Positions 9,230 to 18,652 of a DNA stretch of 64,000 bases are shown here, piece by piece. Under the pieces are notes generated by a model, which saw only the letters and a program-made list of their open reading frames with translations, did not search any database and was not told the DNA's origin. Numbering within the stretch: position 1 is the stretch's first letter; every line of letters begins with the position of its first letter. Made by a program: the position numbers and the translations under genes. Source of the DNA: Streptomyces lydicus (GTDB taxonomy: Bacteria; Actinomycetota; Actinomycetes; Streptomycetales; Streptomycetaceae). The stretch is from positions 1 to 64,000 of the forward strand of contig NZ_JNZA01000019.1 in NCBI RefSeq assembly GCF_000717345.1. Direction: 5' to 3'.

Positions 9230-11398
9230 GTGAAACAGGTTGTTCAGAACTACAAGAGCGGTGAGCTTGCGGTGCTCGATGTGCCGGTGCCGGGGTGCAA
9301 GCCGGGCGGTGTGCTGGTCCGCAGCGCCTACTCGCTGATCTCCACCGGGACCGAGCTCATGAAGGTGTCCGAGGCCGGCATGTCGATGCTGGGCAAGGCC
9401 CGCTCCCGTCCCGACCAGGTGGCCAAGGTCATGCAGAGCGTGGCCACCAACGGGGTGCCCGCCACCTACCGCAAGGTGATGGGCAAGCTGGACTCCTACA
9501 CACCGCTGGGCTACTCGCTGTGCGGCGTGGTCGAGCAGGTAGGCGCCGGGATCGACGAGGTGAAGGTCGGCGACCTCGTGGCCTGTGCGGGCAACGAGCA
9601 CGCGTTGCACGCCGAGCTGAACTGGGTGCCGAAGAACCTCTTCACCCCGGTGCCGGACGGCCTCGCGCCGCGGCACGCGGCCTTCGGCACCGTCGGGTCG
9701 ATCGCGCTGCAGGGCGTCCGCCAAGGCGAGCCACAGCTCGGCGAGGTGGCACTCGTCATCGGCCTCGGGCTGATCGGGCAGCTGGTGGTGCAGCTGCTCG
9801 CCGCCTCGGGAGTCCGCGTCGTCGGCGCCGACCCCGACCCGGTGCGCTGCGAACTCGCCGAACGCCTGGGCGCCGCGGCCTGCGGCGATCCCTCGTCCGC
9901 GGCCGTGGAAACCGCCGTCGCCGAGCTCACCGGCGGTCACGGCGTGGACCAGGTGTACCTGGCAGCCGGCGGCGGCAGCAACCAACCCGTCGAGCTGGCC
10001 GCCCGGCTCTGCCGGGACCGCGGCCGGGTCGTCGACATCGGCAAGTGCCGCCTGGACCTGCCGTGGAACGCGTACTACGAGAAGGAGCTCGACGTCCGGT
10101 TCTCCCGCTCGTACGGCCCTGGGCGCTACGACCCGGAGTACGAGCTCGAGGGACGCGACTACCCGATCGGCTATGTGCGCTGGACCGAGCGCCGCAACCT
10201 GGCGTGTTTCCTCGATCTCCTCGCCCGCGGCCGCGTCGACGTGGAGCCCCTGGTCTCTCACGTCTCCGACTTCGATGACGCCGTCGAGACTTACCAGCGC
10301 CTGAAGGACGGTGAGTTGAAGGCTGTCGCCGTGCTGTTCCGCTATCCCGGGCAGAAGGCGGAGGCGCCGGCACCGGTGCTGGAGGTGCCCGCGGTGAACG
10401 TGCGGCGGGGTCCGGCCCGGGCCGTCACCGCACCGGTACGGCTCGCGTTCGTCGGCGCCGGCAACTACGCGACTTCGATGCTGCTGCCGCTTCTCGCCCA
10501 GCGCGACGGCGTCGAGCTGTCGACCGTCGTCACCACGACGGCGCTGTCGGGGGCCAACGCGCAGAAGAAGTTCGGGTTCGCCGGGGCGACCACCGACCTC
10601 GACGCCGTGCTCGGCGACAAGTCCATCGACGCTGTGTTCGTGGTCACCCGGCACAGCTCGCACGCCGAACTGACCCGCCAGGCGCTCCTTGCGGGCAAGA
10701 CCGTGTTCGTGGAGAAGCCGCTGGCCCTCAGCGAGGACGAGCTGGCCGGTGTGCTCGCGGCCGTCGAGGAGTCCGGCAACGACCGGCTCCAGGTGGGCTT
10801 CAACCGACGCTTCGCACCCCTGCTGACCGAGGCCAAGCAACGGTTCGGCACCAGGTCGGGACCGGCGCACCTGCGCTACCTCGTCAACGCGGGACAGCTC
10901 CAGCACGGCAGCTGGTATCTGCGCCAGGGCACCGAGGGCACGCGGTTCGAGGGCGAGGGCGGGCACTTCGTCGACACGGCGAGCTGGCTGCTCGGAGCCG
11001 ACCCGGTCTCCGTGTACGCGGTCGCCAGCTCCGGCAACGAGGACCTCCAGATCGTCCTGCGCTACCCGGACGGCTCCACCGCGACGATCAGCTACGTCAC
11101 CTCCGGCGCGCCCGGGTTCCCCAAGGAGACCCTCGACCTGCTCGCGGACGGCAAGGTCCTGAAGCTCGACGACTTCGTCCGGGCCTCGGTCTACCACCGC
11201 AAGCGGTGGGTCAGTTCACGCCTTCCCAAGGCCAGGGACAAGGGCCAGAACGCCGAACTGGCCGCGTTCATCAAGGCGGTCCGGACCGGCGGACCGATGC
11301 CGGTGCCGCTGGAGTCGCTGGTCGCCACCACGGCAGCCACCCTCGCCGTGCGGACCGCGCTGGCCGGTGGCGCGCCGGTGACGTTGGCGAGGCCGTGA
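9230..11398 (+). CDS. Two-domain oxidoreductase: zinc-type alcohol dehydrogenase fused to Gfo/Idh/MocA
   Basis: Fusion enzyme of 722 aa. The first half (about 1-360) is a medium-chain dehydrogenase with the NAD-binding stretch VALVIGLGLIGQLVVQLLA; the second half (about 400-722) is a Gfo/Idh/MocA oxidoreductase with LAFVGAGNYATSMLLPLLA and the catalytic-region EKPLALSEDEL. GTG at 9230 is chosen since AAGAGGAGC stands just upstream and an earlier start would run into the preceding gene. It ends overlapping by one base the heparinase-type gene, a pairing that recurs in other bacterial exopolysaccharide loci to my knowledge. Likely role is oxidation and reduction of an NDP-sugar or of a lyase product; the substrate is unknown. 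Confidence 0.88.
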   Translation: MKQVVQNYKSGELAVLDVPVPGCKPGGVLVRSAYSLISTGTELMKVSEAGMSMLGKARSRPDQVAKVMQSVATNGVPATYRKVMGKLDSYTPLGYSLCGVVEQVGAGIDEVKVGDLVACAGNEHALHAELNWVPKNLFTPVPDGLAPRHAAFGTVGSIALQGVRQGEPQLGEVALVIGLGLIGQLVVQLLAASGVRVVGADPDPVRCELAERLGAAACGDPSSAAVETAVAELTGGHGVDQVYLAAGGGSNQPVELAARLCRDRGRVVDIGKCRLDLPWNAYYEKELDVRFSRSYGPGRYDPEYELEGRDYPIGYVRWTERRNLACFLDLLARGRVDVEPLVSHVSDFDDAVETYQRLKDGELKAVAVLFRYPGQKAEAPAPVLEVPAVNVRRGPARAVTAPVRLAFVGAGNYATSMLLPLLAQRDGVELSTVVTTTALSGANAQKKFGFAGATTDLDAVLGDKSIDAVFVVTRHSSHAELTRQALLAGKTVFVEKPLALSEDELAGVLAAVEESGNDRLQVGFNRRFAPLLTEAKQRFGTRSGPAHLRYLVNAGQLQHGSWYLRQGTEGTRFEGEGGHFVDTASWLLGADPVSVYAVASSGNEDLQIVLRYPDGSTATISYVTSGAPGFPKETLDLLADGKVLKLDDFVRASVYHRKRWVSSRLPKARDKGQNAELAAFIKAVRTGGPMPVPLESLVATTAATLAVRTALAGGAPVTLARP

Positions 11399-13341
11399 TG
11401 ACGATGAGCGCGGGCTGGTACCTGCGACGCCTGTCCCGGATGAGACCGCGGGAGGTCGGCGGCCGGGCGGTCGACACCCTGCGCCGACGGCGGTGGCGCT
11501 CGGCACGGCCCAAGTGCCCGAGCGTGACCGGCGCCCGGTTCACCGCGGTGCTCCCCGAAGGGGCGATCGCCGCGATCCCCCCGGACGCCGCGAAACGCGT
11601 CGTCGCCGAGGCCGACCGGCTGATGTACGGACACGTCGAGTATTTCGGGGTGGTCCGCGACGACCTGGCCGACCCGGACTGGTGGTGCGACCCCAAGACG
11701 GGACGCCGGGCCCCCTGGGGTTATGCCTTCGACATCCCCTACCGCGACGAGGACACCGTCGGGGACATCAAGCAGATCTGGGAGCTGTCCCGGCACCAGT
11801 ACCTCACCGTGCTCGCCGCCGCCTACGCGATCACCGGGAACGAGCAGTACGCCGAGCGCGTGGCCGAGCATCTGCGGTCGTGGTGGGCGGCCAACCCGCC
11901 GCTGCGCGGCGTCCACTGGATCAGCGGCATCGAGCTCGGCATCCGCCTGCTGTCCTGGGTGTGGATCCGCCGGCTGCTCGACGGCTGGCCCGGTGTGGCC
12001 GCGCTGTTCGAGGACAACCCGGTGGCGCTGAACCAGCTCTGGCATCACCAGCGCTGGCTCGCTGCGTTCCCCAGCCGGGGCTCGTCGGCGAACAACCACG
12101 TGATCGCCGAGGCCGCCGGCCAGTTCGCCGCGGCCTGCGCCTTCGACTGGTTCCCGACCTCGCGGCGGTGGCGGGACGAGGCGCTGCGCTCGCTGGAGCG
12201 GCAGCTGCGCGCCAACACCTTCCCCTCGGGCCTCAACCGCGAACTGGCCACCGACTACCACGGGCTGGTCCTCGAACTCGGTCTCGCCGCGGTGGCCGAG
12301 GCCGATGCCGCGGACGTACCGGTCCCCGCGACGGTCCGGCTCGTGCTGCTGCGGATGACCGACGCGCTCGCGGCCGTCGTCGACCACCGGCTGCGGCCGC
12401 CGCGTCAGGGCGACGCGGACGACGGGCACGGTCTGGTCCTGGACGGCGCGGGCACCGACCGCTGGGGCTCCCTGCTCGCCACCGGCGACGCCGTGTTCGG
12501 ACGGCTCGACTGGTGGCCCGCGGTGACCGGCACCGATGTGCGAACCCCGCTGCTCGCCGCGCTGATCAAGGCCGGCGCCCCGGCCGTGACCCGCCCGGCG
12601 GACCGGCCGGCCCACTTCGCCGACGCGGGGCTCACCGTGCTGCGCGGCCCGGGGGAGATCTGGTGCCGCTGCGACGCCGGCCCGCACGGCTTCCTGTCCA
12701 TCGCGGCGCACGCCCACGCGGACGCGCTGTCCGTGGAGGTCAGGCACGACGGGGTCGATGTGCTCGCCGACCCGGGCACGTACTGCTACCACGGTCAGCC
12801 CGAGTGGCGGCGGTACTTCCGCTCGACGCTCGGCCACAACACCCTGCGGCTCGACGGCGCCGACCAGTCCGTCTCCGGCGGACCGTTCCTGTGGACCCGG
12901 CACGCGGGGAGCCGCGTCCTGGCCGTGGACACCTCCGACGATGCGGTCTCCCGCTGGTCCGCCGAGCACGACGGCTACCAGCCGTCCGTGCACCGCCGCA
13001 GCGTCGAACTGACGGCTGATACGGGTGAGTTGAGGATCGTCGACGAGGTGTCAGGCCCGCGCCGCGCCGTCCAGCTGGCGTTCCACCTCGGCCCGGCGAT
13101 CGCCGCCGATCTGGTCGGGCACCGGGCGCGGCTCACCTGGATCCGCGACGGCGAGGGGCGCTCCGCCGTGCTCGACCTGCCGGGGCAGCTGACCTGGCAG
13201 GCCCATCGGGGCGAGAGCAAGCCCCCGCTGGGCTGGTACTCCGCGGGCTTCGGGCGCAAGGAACCCACCACCACGCTGGTCGGCACCGGCTTCACCGACG
13301 CCACGGAGGGTTTCACCACCGTGCTCGGGTTCCGCGGCTAG
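11398..13341 (+). CDS. Heparinase II/III family polysaccharide lyase-like protein
   Basis: Predicted enzyme of the heparinase II/III and alginate lyase fold: an alpha/alpha toroid N-terminal domain (about 1-370) followed by a beta-sandwich domain (about 400-647). Conserved pieces are SSANNHVIAEAAGQFAAA near residue 230, HAHADALSVEVRHDG and ADPGTYCYHG near 440-465, and STLGHNTLRLDG. This fold cleaves uronate-containing chains by beta-elimination. No signal peptide is visible, so it may act in the cytoplasm or on lipid-linked chains, or export is not obvious. Start chosen at ATG 11398, sharing one base with the TGA of the upstream gene (GTG 11395 is in frame too). The link with the 6-dehydrogenase suggests a uronic-acid polymer as substrate. 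Confidence 0.87.
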   Translation: MTMSAGWYLRRLSRMRPREVGGRAVDTLRRRRWRSARPKCPSVTGARFTAVLPEGAIAAIPPDAAKRVVAEADRLMYGHVEYFGVVRDDLADPDWWCDPKTGRRAPWGYAFDIPYRDEDTVGDIKQIWELSRHQYLTVLAAAYAITGNEQYAERVAEHLRSWWAANPPLRGVHWISGIELGIRLLSWVWIRRLLDGWPGVAALFEDNPVALNQLWHHQRWLAAFPSRGSSANNHVIAEAAGQFAAACAFDWFPTSRRWRDEALRSLERQLRANTFPSGLNRELATDYHGLVLELGLAAVAEADAADVPVPATVRLVLLRMTDALAAVVDHRLRPPRQGDADDGHGLVLDGAGTDRWGSLLATGDAVFGRLDWWPAVTGTDVRTPLLAALIKAGAPAVTRPADRPAHFADAGLTVLRGPGEIWCRCDAGPHGFLSIAAHAHADALSVEVRHDGVDVLADPGTYCYHGQPEWRRYFRSTLGHNTLRLDGADQSVSGGPFLWTRHAGSRVLAVDTSDDAVSRWSAEHDGYQPSVHRRSVELTADTGELRIVDEVSGPRRAVQLAFHLGPAIAADLVGHRARLTWIRDGEGRSAVLDLPGQLTWQAHRGESKPPLGWYSAGFGRKEPTTTLVGTGFTDATEGFTTVLGFRG

Positions 13342-13349
13342 GGGGGCGT

Positions 13350-14888
13350 GTGAGGACGAAGAGGCGGCTGTGGGCATCGGCAGTGGCACCGCTGGCGCTG
13401 GCTCTGCTGGCCGCCAGCGGTTGTACGAGCACAGCGGACGCCCCGGCGAAGGCGGCCGGCGCGCCCGCCACTTCGGGGGCGCCGGCCGCGCCCACCGCCC
13501 GGGTGTGCGCCAAACCCGGCGCCGGACCCGCCCAGGCCCCCGCGGGCGCGGTGACCGTCGACCCCGCGAAGGTCGGCGACCTGGCGGCGAAGGCCAGGAG
13601 CAGCCCCCCGAACACCACGTTCTGGCTGCGCCCCGGCACGCACCGGCTCCCCCCGGACCGCTACGCCCAGGTCATCCCGAAGAAGGGCGACCGCTACCTC
13701 GGCGCGCCCGGCGCGGTGCTCGACGGCCGCAAGAAGAACCAATACGCGTTCGGCGGCAGCGCCCGCGACGTCACCATCCGGTATCTGACGGTGCAGGGTT
13801 TCGTCGCGCCGCAGAACGAGGGCGTGGTCAACCATGACTCGGCCGACGGCTGGACGATCGAGCACGCGACGATCCACGACAACTCGGGGGCCGGGCTGAT
13901 GGCCGGCGCCCACCAGCGGGTGCGCGCCAACTGCCTGCGGGGCAACGGCCAGTACGGCATGAGCGCCTACAAGGGCCATGGCCGCATCAGTGATCTGGTG
14001 GTCGAGGGCAACGAGATCGTCGGCAACAACACCGGCGACTGGGAGCGGCGGCAGAAGGGCTGCGGCTGCACCGGAGGCGTCAAGTTCTGGGCCGTCGACG
14101 GCGCCGACATCAGCGGCAACTGGGTCCACGACAACCGCGGCACCGGGCTGTGGGCCGACACCAACAACAACGACTTCCGCATCGAGAACAACGTCATCGA
14201 AGCCAACGACGGCGCCGCACTGATCTACGAGACCAGCTACAACGCGGTCATCCGGGACAACATGATCCGGCGGAACAACTGGGTCGCGGGCCGCAAGGAA
14301 GCCGCCCGCGGCGACAACTTTCCTTATGGGACCGTTTACTTGTCGGAATCCGGCGGCGAACCGCGCGTCCGCGCCCGCACCGACAAGATCGAGATCTACC
14401 GGAACGTGCTGGAGAACAACTGGTCCGGGATCACCCTGTGGGAAAACGCCGACCGGTTCTGCAACAGCCCGGCCAACACCTCTTCCGGATACTGCACGCT
14501 GCTGGTGCGGCGCCCCGACCGCTGCGTGCGGCCGGCGATCGCCACCGCACCGCTCCACGCCGACTGCCGCTGGAAGACGCAGCGGGTGGACATCCACGGC
14601 AATCGCTTCGTGCTGGACGAGTCCGTCGTCGACTGCACGGTGAAGTGCGACCGCATGGCGATGCTGGCCAACTACGGCACCTATCCGGACTGGTCGCCAT
14701 ACCAGGGCGACCAGGTGGCCGAGGCAATCACCCGCAGGCAGCACAACCGCTGGCACGACAACGTCTACCTCGGACCATGGAAGTTCGTAGCCCACGACCC
14801 GAGCCGGGTGCTCGACTTCGGGCAGTGGCAGGGCACGCCGTACCAGCAGGACGCGGGCAGCACCTTTCGCGCACGGGACGGTGGTTGA
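13350..14888 (+). CDS. Secreted lipoprotein with right-handed parallel beta-helix
   Basis: 512 aa. The N-terminus is a lipoprotein signal (basic MRTKRRLW, hydrophobic stretch, then AASGC with Cys25 as lipid site). From about residue 90 on it has repeated rungs of the pectate-lyase type, such as DVTIRYLTVQGFV, GWTIEHATIHDNSGAGL and DGADISGNWVHDNRGTGLW. Such helices occur in polysaccharide lyases and in alginate C5-epimerases, so it probably binds, cleaves or epimerises the polymer at the cell surface. Several cysteines (for example KGCGCTGG) could form disulfides outside the cell. GTG start at 13350 gives the complete signal peptide. The exact activity cannot be assigned. Confidence 0.87.
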   Translation: MRTKRRLWASAVAPLALALLAASGCTSTADAPAKAAGAPATSGAPAAPTARVCAKPGAGPAQAPAGAVTVDPAKVGDLAAKARSSPPNTTFWLRPGTHRLPPDRYAQVIPKKGDRYLGAPGAVLDGRKKNQYAFGGSARDVTIRYLTVQGFVAPQNEGVVNHDSADGWTIEHATIHDNSGAGLMAGAHQRVRANCLRGNGQYGMSAYKGHGRISDLVVEGNEIVGNNTGDWERRQKGCGCTGGVKFWAVDGADISGNWVHDNRGTGLWADTNNNDFRIENNVIEANDGAALIYETSYNAVIRDNMIRRNNWVAGRKEAARGDNFPYGTVYLSESGGEPRVRARTDKIEIYRNVLENNWSGITLWENADRFCNSPANTSSGYCTLLVRRPDRCVRPAIATAPLHADCRWKTQRVDIHGNRFVLDESVVDCTVKCDRMAMLANYGTYPDWSPYQGDQVAEAITRRQHNRWHDNVYLGPWKFVAHDPSRVLDFGQWQGTPYQQDAGSTFRARDGG

Positions 14889-16122
14889 GATGGGCGCGGA
14901 CCACTCGTCGAAGATCGTCGGGACAGTCTGGGGGCTGCTGGTCCTCAACACGCTCGGCTCCGCCGGGGCGCAGACCATCGTCCCGCTGCCCCGCTCCCTC
15001 ATCCAGATGGTCACCATGGGCGCGCTGGTCGCCGCGTTCACGCTGGCGCTCGCGGTCAATCTCGAGCTGCGCATTCGATCCAGTGCGTACGTGTCCCTGC
15101 TCACCCTGCTGCTGGTGACGAGCGTGATCTCCAGCGCGAACCTGGGGTCCGGGTTCGGTGCGCTGTTCCGCTGCGCCCGACTGGCTCTCTTCGTCGGCAC
15201 GCTGTGGCTGCTCAGCCGATGGTGGGACGGCGGCCTGACGTTCGTCCGGCACCACATCCGGATGTACTTCGCGGTGCTCGGATCGGTGGCTGCCGGCCTG
15301 GTCGTCTCACCGGGCGCGGCCCTGCCCGACCTCTACGGCGGGCGGCTGGTCGGCGATCTGTGGCCGCTCACCCCGCCGCAGATCGGACAGTACGCCGCGG
15401 TGATCATCGGGCTCACCGTGCTGCTCGTACTGGGCCGCCGGACCGACCGGACCAGCGCGGCGGTAGTCATCGTGCCGTCGGTAATCCTGCTCGCGTTGAC
15501 CCATACCCGGACGGCCACGCTCGGCCTGCTCCTCGGGCTGGCGCTGGCGATCGGCTCGCTCATCCTGACCAGCGCCGCCGCCCGCCGGTTCTTCGCCTGG
15601 GCGGTGCTGTGCGCCGCGGTGGCCGCGGTGGCGTTCAGCTCCGCGCTGCAGGCGTGGTTCCTGCGCGGACAGAGCCAGGAGAACTTCTCCAACCTCACCG
15701 GTCGGGCCAAGGTCTGGGACGCCCTGCTGGCAGCCCCCCGGACGACCTGGCAGCAGCTGTTCGGCATGGGCATGGGCGACAAGTCGTTCGGCGGGCTGCC
15801 GATCGACAACAGCTGGCTGGCCGTGTACCACGAGCAGGGTCTCATCGGCATCGCCCTCGTGGCGGCGATCATCATCGTGCTGGGCGGCGTCGCGTTGCTG
15901 CGGCCGCCGTCGCTGCCGAGAGCCTGCGCGATCTTCCTGATCAGCTACTGCGCGATCGCGTCGTACACCGAGACAGGGCTGGGCGACGCCTCGCCGTATC
16001 TGCTGCATCTGGCCCTGGCCGCCTCGCTGCTGGCCGCACCTGCCGCGGCCACTCCCCTCTCGACGCCCGAAGCGCCTCTACGACGCATCTCGCAATGGAC
16101 CCGGAAATCGGAGGTGAGCTGA
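14881..16122 (+). CDS. O-antigen polymerase/ligase-like membrane protein (Wzy type)
   Basis: Polytopic membrane protein with about ten to eleven hydrophobic segments over 413 aa, and a larger extracytoplasmic loop near residues 260-310 that contains SNLTGRAKVWDALLAAP, a pattern found in O-antigen ligase/polymerase (Wzy_C/WaaL) proteins. Expected to polymerise repeat units on the outer face of the membrane after flipping. GTG at 14881 overlaps the upstream stop; ATG at 14890 is an alternative start. It sits between the beta-helix lipoprotein and a glycosyltransferase and is the only polymerase candidate in the locus. Confidence 0.82.
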   Translation: MVEMGADHSSKIVGTVWGLLVLNTLGSAGAQTIVPLPRSLIQMVTMGALVAAFTLALAVNLELRIRSSAYVSLLTLLLVTSVISSANLGSGFGALFRCARLALFVGTLWLLSRWWDGGLTFVRHHIRMYFAVLGSVAAGLVVSPGAALPDLYGGRLVGDLWPLTPPQIGQYAAVIIGLTVLLVLGRRTDRTSAAVVIVPSVILLALTHTRTATLGLLLGLALAIGSLILTSAAARRFFAWAVLCAAVAAVAFSSALQAWFLRGQSQENFSNLTGRAKVWDALLAAPRTTWQQLFGMGMGDKSFGGLPIDNSWLAVYHEQGLIGIALVAAIIIVLGGVALLRPPSLPRACAIFLISYCAIASYTETGLGDASPYLLHLALAASLLAAPAAATPLSTPEAPLRRISQWTRKSEVS

Positions 16123-16124
16123 GC

Positions 16125-17366
16125 ATGCACGTCCTCGTGGTGCACAACCGCTACGCCTCGGCGCAGCCGAGCGGGGAGAACAAGGTCGTCGACCAGGAGG
16201 CGGCGCTGCTGCGCACGGCCGGCCACCGGGTCGAGGTGTTCGAACGGCGCAGCGACGACATCGCCGGTCGGTCCCTGCTCGGCAAGGCCGCAGTGCCGCT
16301 GCTCGTGCCGTGGAACCCGGCGGTCCGCACGGAACTCGCCGCCCGGCTCCGCGCCGAGCGGCCGGACGTGGTGCACATCCACAACGTCTTCCCGCTCCTG
16401 TCGCCCGCCGTGCTGGCCGCCTGCGCCGACGCCGGCGTACCCGCCGTCGCCACGCTGCACAACTACACCCAGGTCTGCCCGCCCGGCACGTTGCAGCGGG
16501 ACGGCCGGCCGTGCACCGAGTGCGTCGGGTCGGCGCCGCTGCCCGCCGTCCGGCACGGCTGCTACCGGAGCTCCCGGCTGGCGACGGTGCCGCTCGCGGT
16601 CAGCCTGTCGGTCAACCGGCGGCGGTGGTGGTCCGGCGTGGAGCGGTTCTTCTGTATCTCCGCGGCGCAGCGCGACGTCCTGGTGCAGGCCGGCATGCCG
16701 GCCGAGCGGCTGGCGGTGAAGCACAACTTCGTGCCCGAACCGGGCGCCTGCCGAGCGGGCGCCGGCGAGCATCTGCTGTATCTCGGCCGACTCGCGGAGG
16801 TCAAGGGCGTGCGGTTGCTCATGGCAGCGTGGGACGAGATCGCCGCTGGCGGCGGTGTGAGCGTACCGCTCGTGATCGCCGGTGCCGGGCCACTGGAGCG
16901 AGAGGTGGCCGCCTGGGCGGCGGGCCGGGACGACGTGCGCTACGTCGGCCTGTTGGACCCGGCGGAGTGCCGGAAGGCCGTCGCGCGGTCGGTCGCCGTG
17001 CTGGCTCCTTCGACATGGCTGGAGGCGTTCGGCCTGGTGGTCGTCGAGGCGATGGCGGCCGGGGTCCCGGCCGTCGCCGCCGGTCACGGCGCCTTCGTCG
17101 AACTCGTCGAGGACGGGGTGACCGGGCTGCTGCACCGGCCGGGCGAGCCCGCCTCGCTCGCGTCCTGCATACGCCGCATCACGGCCCGGCCGGCCCGCAA
17201 CCGGGAGATGGGCCAGGCGGCCCGGCTCCGTTACGAACAGGGTTTCAGCCCGGCCGTCGGGCTGGAGCGCCTGGTGGATGAGTACCGCACCGCGATCGCG
17301 GTGCGGTCAGCACTGACTCGCGGCGGGGACACCCGCGCGAGCAGGGGGGATGGGGGCAGTAGATGA
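16125..17366 (+). CDS. Glycosyltransferase family 4
   Basis: GT-B glycosyltransferase of 413 aa. The start MHVLVVHNRYASAQPSGENK is typical of family 4 enzymes; the acceptor domain contains VVHIHNVFPLLSPAVL and a cysteine-rich stretch (CPPGTLQRDGRPCTEC) seen in some members. The C-terminal domain has LLYLGRLAEVKGVRLL and the E-x7-E type region EAFGLVVVEAMAAGVPAVA for NDP-sugar binding. ATG at 16125 is the first codon giving this N-terminus and lies two bases after the polymerase stop. It ends in an ATGA overlap with the methyltransferase gene. Linkage and donor are unknown. Confidence 0.9.
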   Translation: MHVLVVHNRYASAQPSGENKVVDQEAALLRTAGHRVEVFERRSDDIAGRSLLGKAAVPLLVPWNPAVRTELAARLRAERPDVVHIHNVFPLLSPAVLAACADAGVPAVATLHNYTQVCPPGTLQRDGRPCTECVGSAPLPAVRHGCYRSSRLATVPLAVSLSVNRRRWWSGVERFFCISAAQRDVLVQAGMPAERLAVKHNFVPEPGACRAGAGEHLLYLGRLAEVKGVRLLMAAWDEIAAGGGVSVPLVIAGAGPLEREVAAWAAGRDDVRYVGLLDPAECRKAVARSVAVLAPSTWLEAFGLVVVEAMAAGVPAVAAGHGAFVELVEDGVTGLLHRPGEPASLASCIRRITARPARNREMGQAARLRYEQGFSPAVGLERLVDEYRTAIAVRSALTRGGDTRASRGDGGSR

Positions 17367-18652
17367 CACGATGCCGACTCTGCGGCTCGGAAGCCATGGC
17401 GAGCGTCGTCGACCTTGGGGCGACGCCACCCTGTGAGAGCTTTCTCGCCACGGACCAACTGGACCAGCCGGAACCTGCGTACCCGCTGCACCTGCGGGTC
17501 TGCACCGACTGCTGGCTCGCGCAGATCCCTCCGCTGATCACGCCGGAGGAGACGTTCAGCGAGTACGCGTACTTCTCCTCCTACTCGACCTCCTGGGTGG
17601 AGCACGCGCGCACGTTCGTCGCCGACGCCGCACAGCGGGTGGGTCTCGGCACCGACGCCTTCGTGGTCGAGGTGGCGAGCAACGACGGGTACCTGCTCAA
17701 GCACGTGGTTGACCGCGGGATCCGCTGCCTCGGCATCGAGCCGTCGGTGAACGTCGGCGCCGCGGCGCGGGACGCCGGTGTGCCCACGCTCACGGAGTTC
17801 CTGAGCCCGGACACCGGATCGGCCGTCCGCGCCGAACACGGCCCGGCGGACCTGGTCGTGGCCAACAACGTGTACGCGCACATCCCCGATGTGGTCGGGT
17901 TCACCCAGGGGCTCCGCGCCCTGGTCGCCGACGACGGCTGGGTCTCCATCGAGGTGCAGCACCTGCTGACCCTGATCGAGGAGAACCAGTACGACACGAT
18001 CTACCACGAGCACTTCCAGTACTACACGGTCGCGTCCGCGATCCGGGCACTGGCGAGCGGCGGACTCGCGCTCGTGGACGTCGAGCTGCTGCCCACGCAC
18101 GGGGGCTCCATCCGGCTGTGGGCCCGACCGGCCGAGGTGGCCGGCGAGCCCACGATAGGGGTATCCCCTGCTCGAGCGGAGCCGAGAGCTTGGGGAAGGG
18201 TGGCCGACGTGCTGGCCCAGGAGAAGGCCGCCGGGCTGCAGGAGCTGTCCGGGTACACCGAGTTCTCCGCCCGGGTGGCCAAGGTGCGCCGGGACCTCCT
18301 GCGGTTCCTCATCGAGGCGGCGGAGCGCGGCGAGACGGTCGTCGGCTACGGCGCCCCGGGCAAGGGCAACACCCTGCTCAACCACTGCGGCATCCGGCCC
18401 GACCTTCTCCCGTACACCGTCGACCGCAACCCGTACAAGCACGGCAGATTCACCCCGGGCACCCGCGTACCGATCCTGCCGCCCGAGCAGATCGCCGCCG
18501 ACAAACCGGACTATGTCCTCGTCCTCCCGTGGAACCTGCGGGCCGAGCTGGTCGAGCAGCTGTCTTTCGTCAACGACTGGGGCGGCCGCCTCGTCTTCCC
18601 CATCCCGGAACTGAGCATTGTCGAGGTCGCGTCTCGAAAGGTCACAGCATGA
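17363..18652 (+). CDS. SAM-dependent C-methyltransferase with N-terminal zinc motif (NDP-sugar tailoring)
   Basis: Three-part enzyme: an N-terminal zinc-binding region with CRLCG and CTDCW pairs (residues 4-54), a central SAM-binding Rossmann domain with VVEVASNDGYLLKHV near residue 105, and a C-terminal domain with VVGYGAPGKGNTLLNHCG. This architecture is that of NDP-hexose 3-C-methyltransferases such as TylC3, which methylate a keto-sugar. Residues about 265-279 come from an in-frame copy of the palindromic repeat (18157-18198) between the domains. Start ATG 17363 overlaps the upstream stop (ATGA). With the neighbouring nucleotidyltransferase and epimerase it suggests a branched sugar; that is inference. 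Confidence 0.88.
   Translation: MTRCRLCGSEAMASVVDLGATPPCESFLATDQLDQPEPAYPLHLRVCTDCWLAQIPPLITPEETFSEYAYFSSYSTSWVEHARTFVADAAQRVGLGTDAFVVEVASNDGYLLKHVVDRGIRCLGIEPSVNVGAAARDAGVPTLTEFLSPDTGSAVRAEHGPADLVVANNVYAHIPDVVGFTQGLRALVADDGWVSIEVQHLLTLIEENQYDTIYHEHFQYYTVASAIRALASGGLALVDVELLPTHGGSIRLWARPAEVAGEPTIGVSPARAEPRAWGRVADVLAQEKAAGLQELSGYTEFSARVAKVRRDLLRFLIEAAERGETVVGYGAPGKGNTLLNHCGIRPDLLPYTVDRNPYKHGRFTPGTRVPILPPEQIAADKPDYVLVLPWNLRAELVEQLSFVNDWGGRLVFPIPELSIVEVASRKVTA
18157..18198 (+). repeat. Palindromic repeat, short variant, in methyltransferase gene
   Basis: Begins AGGGGTATCCCCTGCTC and ends GAGAGCTTGGGGAAG. It shares its two ends with the 7166-7232 unit but lacks the middle block. It is read in frame as VSPARAEPRAWG, in a linker between the SAM domain and the C-terminal domain, where insertion would be tolerated. 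Confidence 0.75.

Noticed and set aside
9185..11197. 670-codon minus-strand open frame opposite the bi-domain oxidoreductase
   Set aside because: Same shadow effect; no domain, no ribosome site, and it covers a clearly functional gene.
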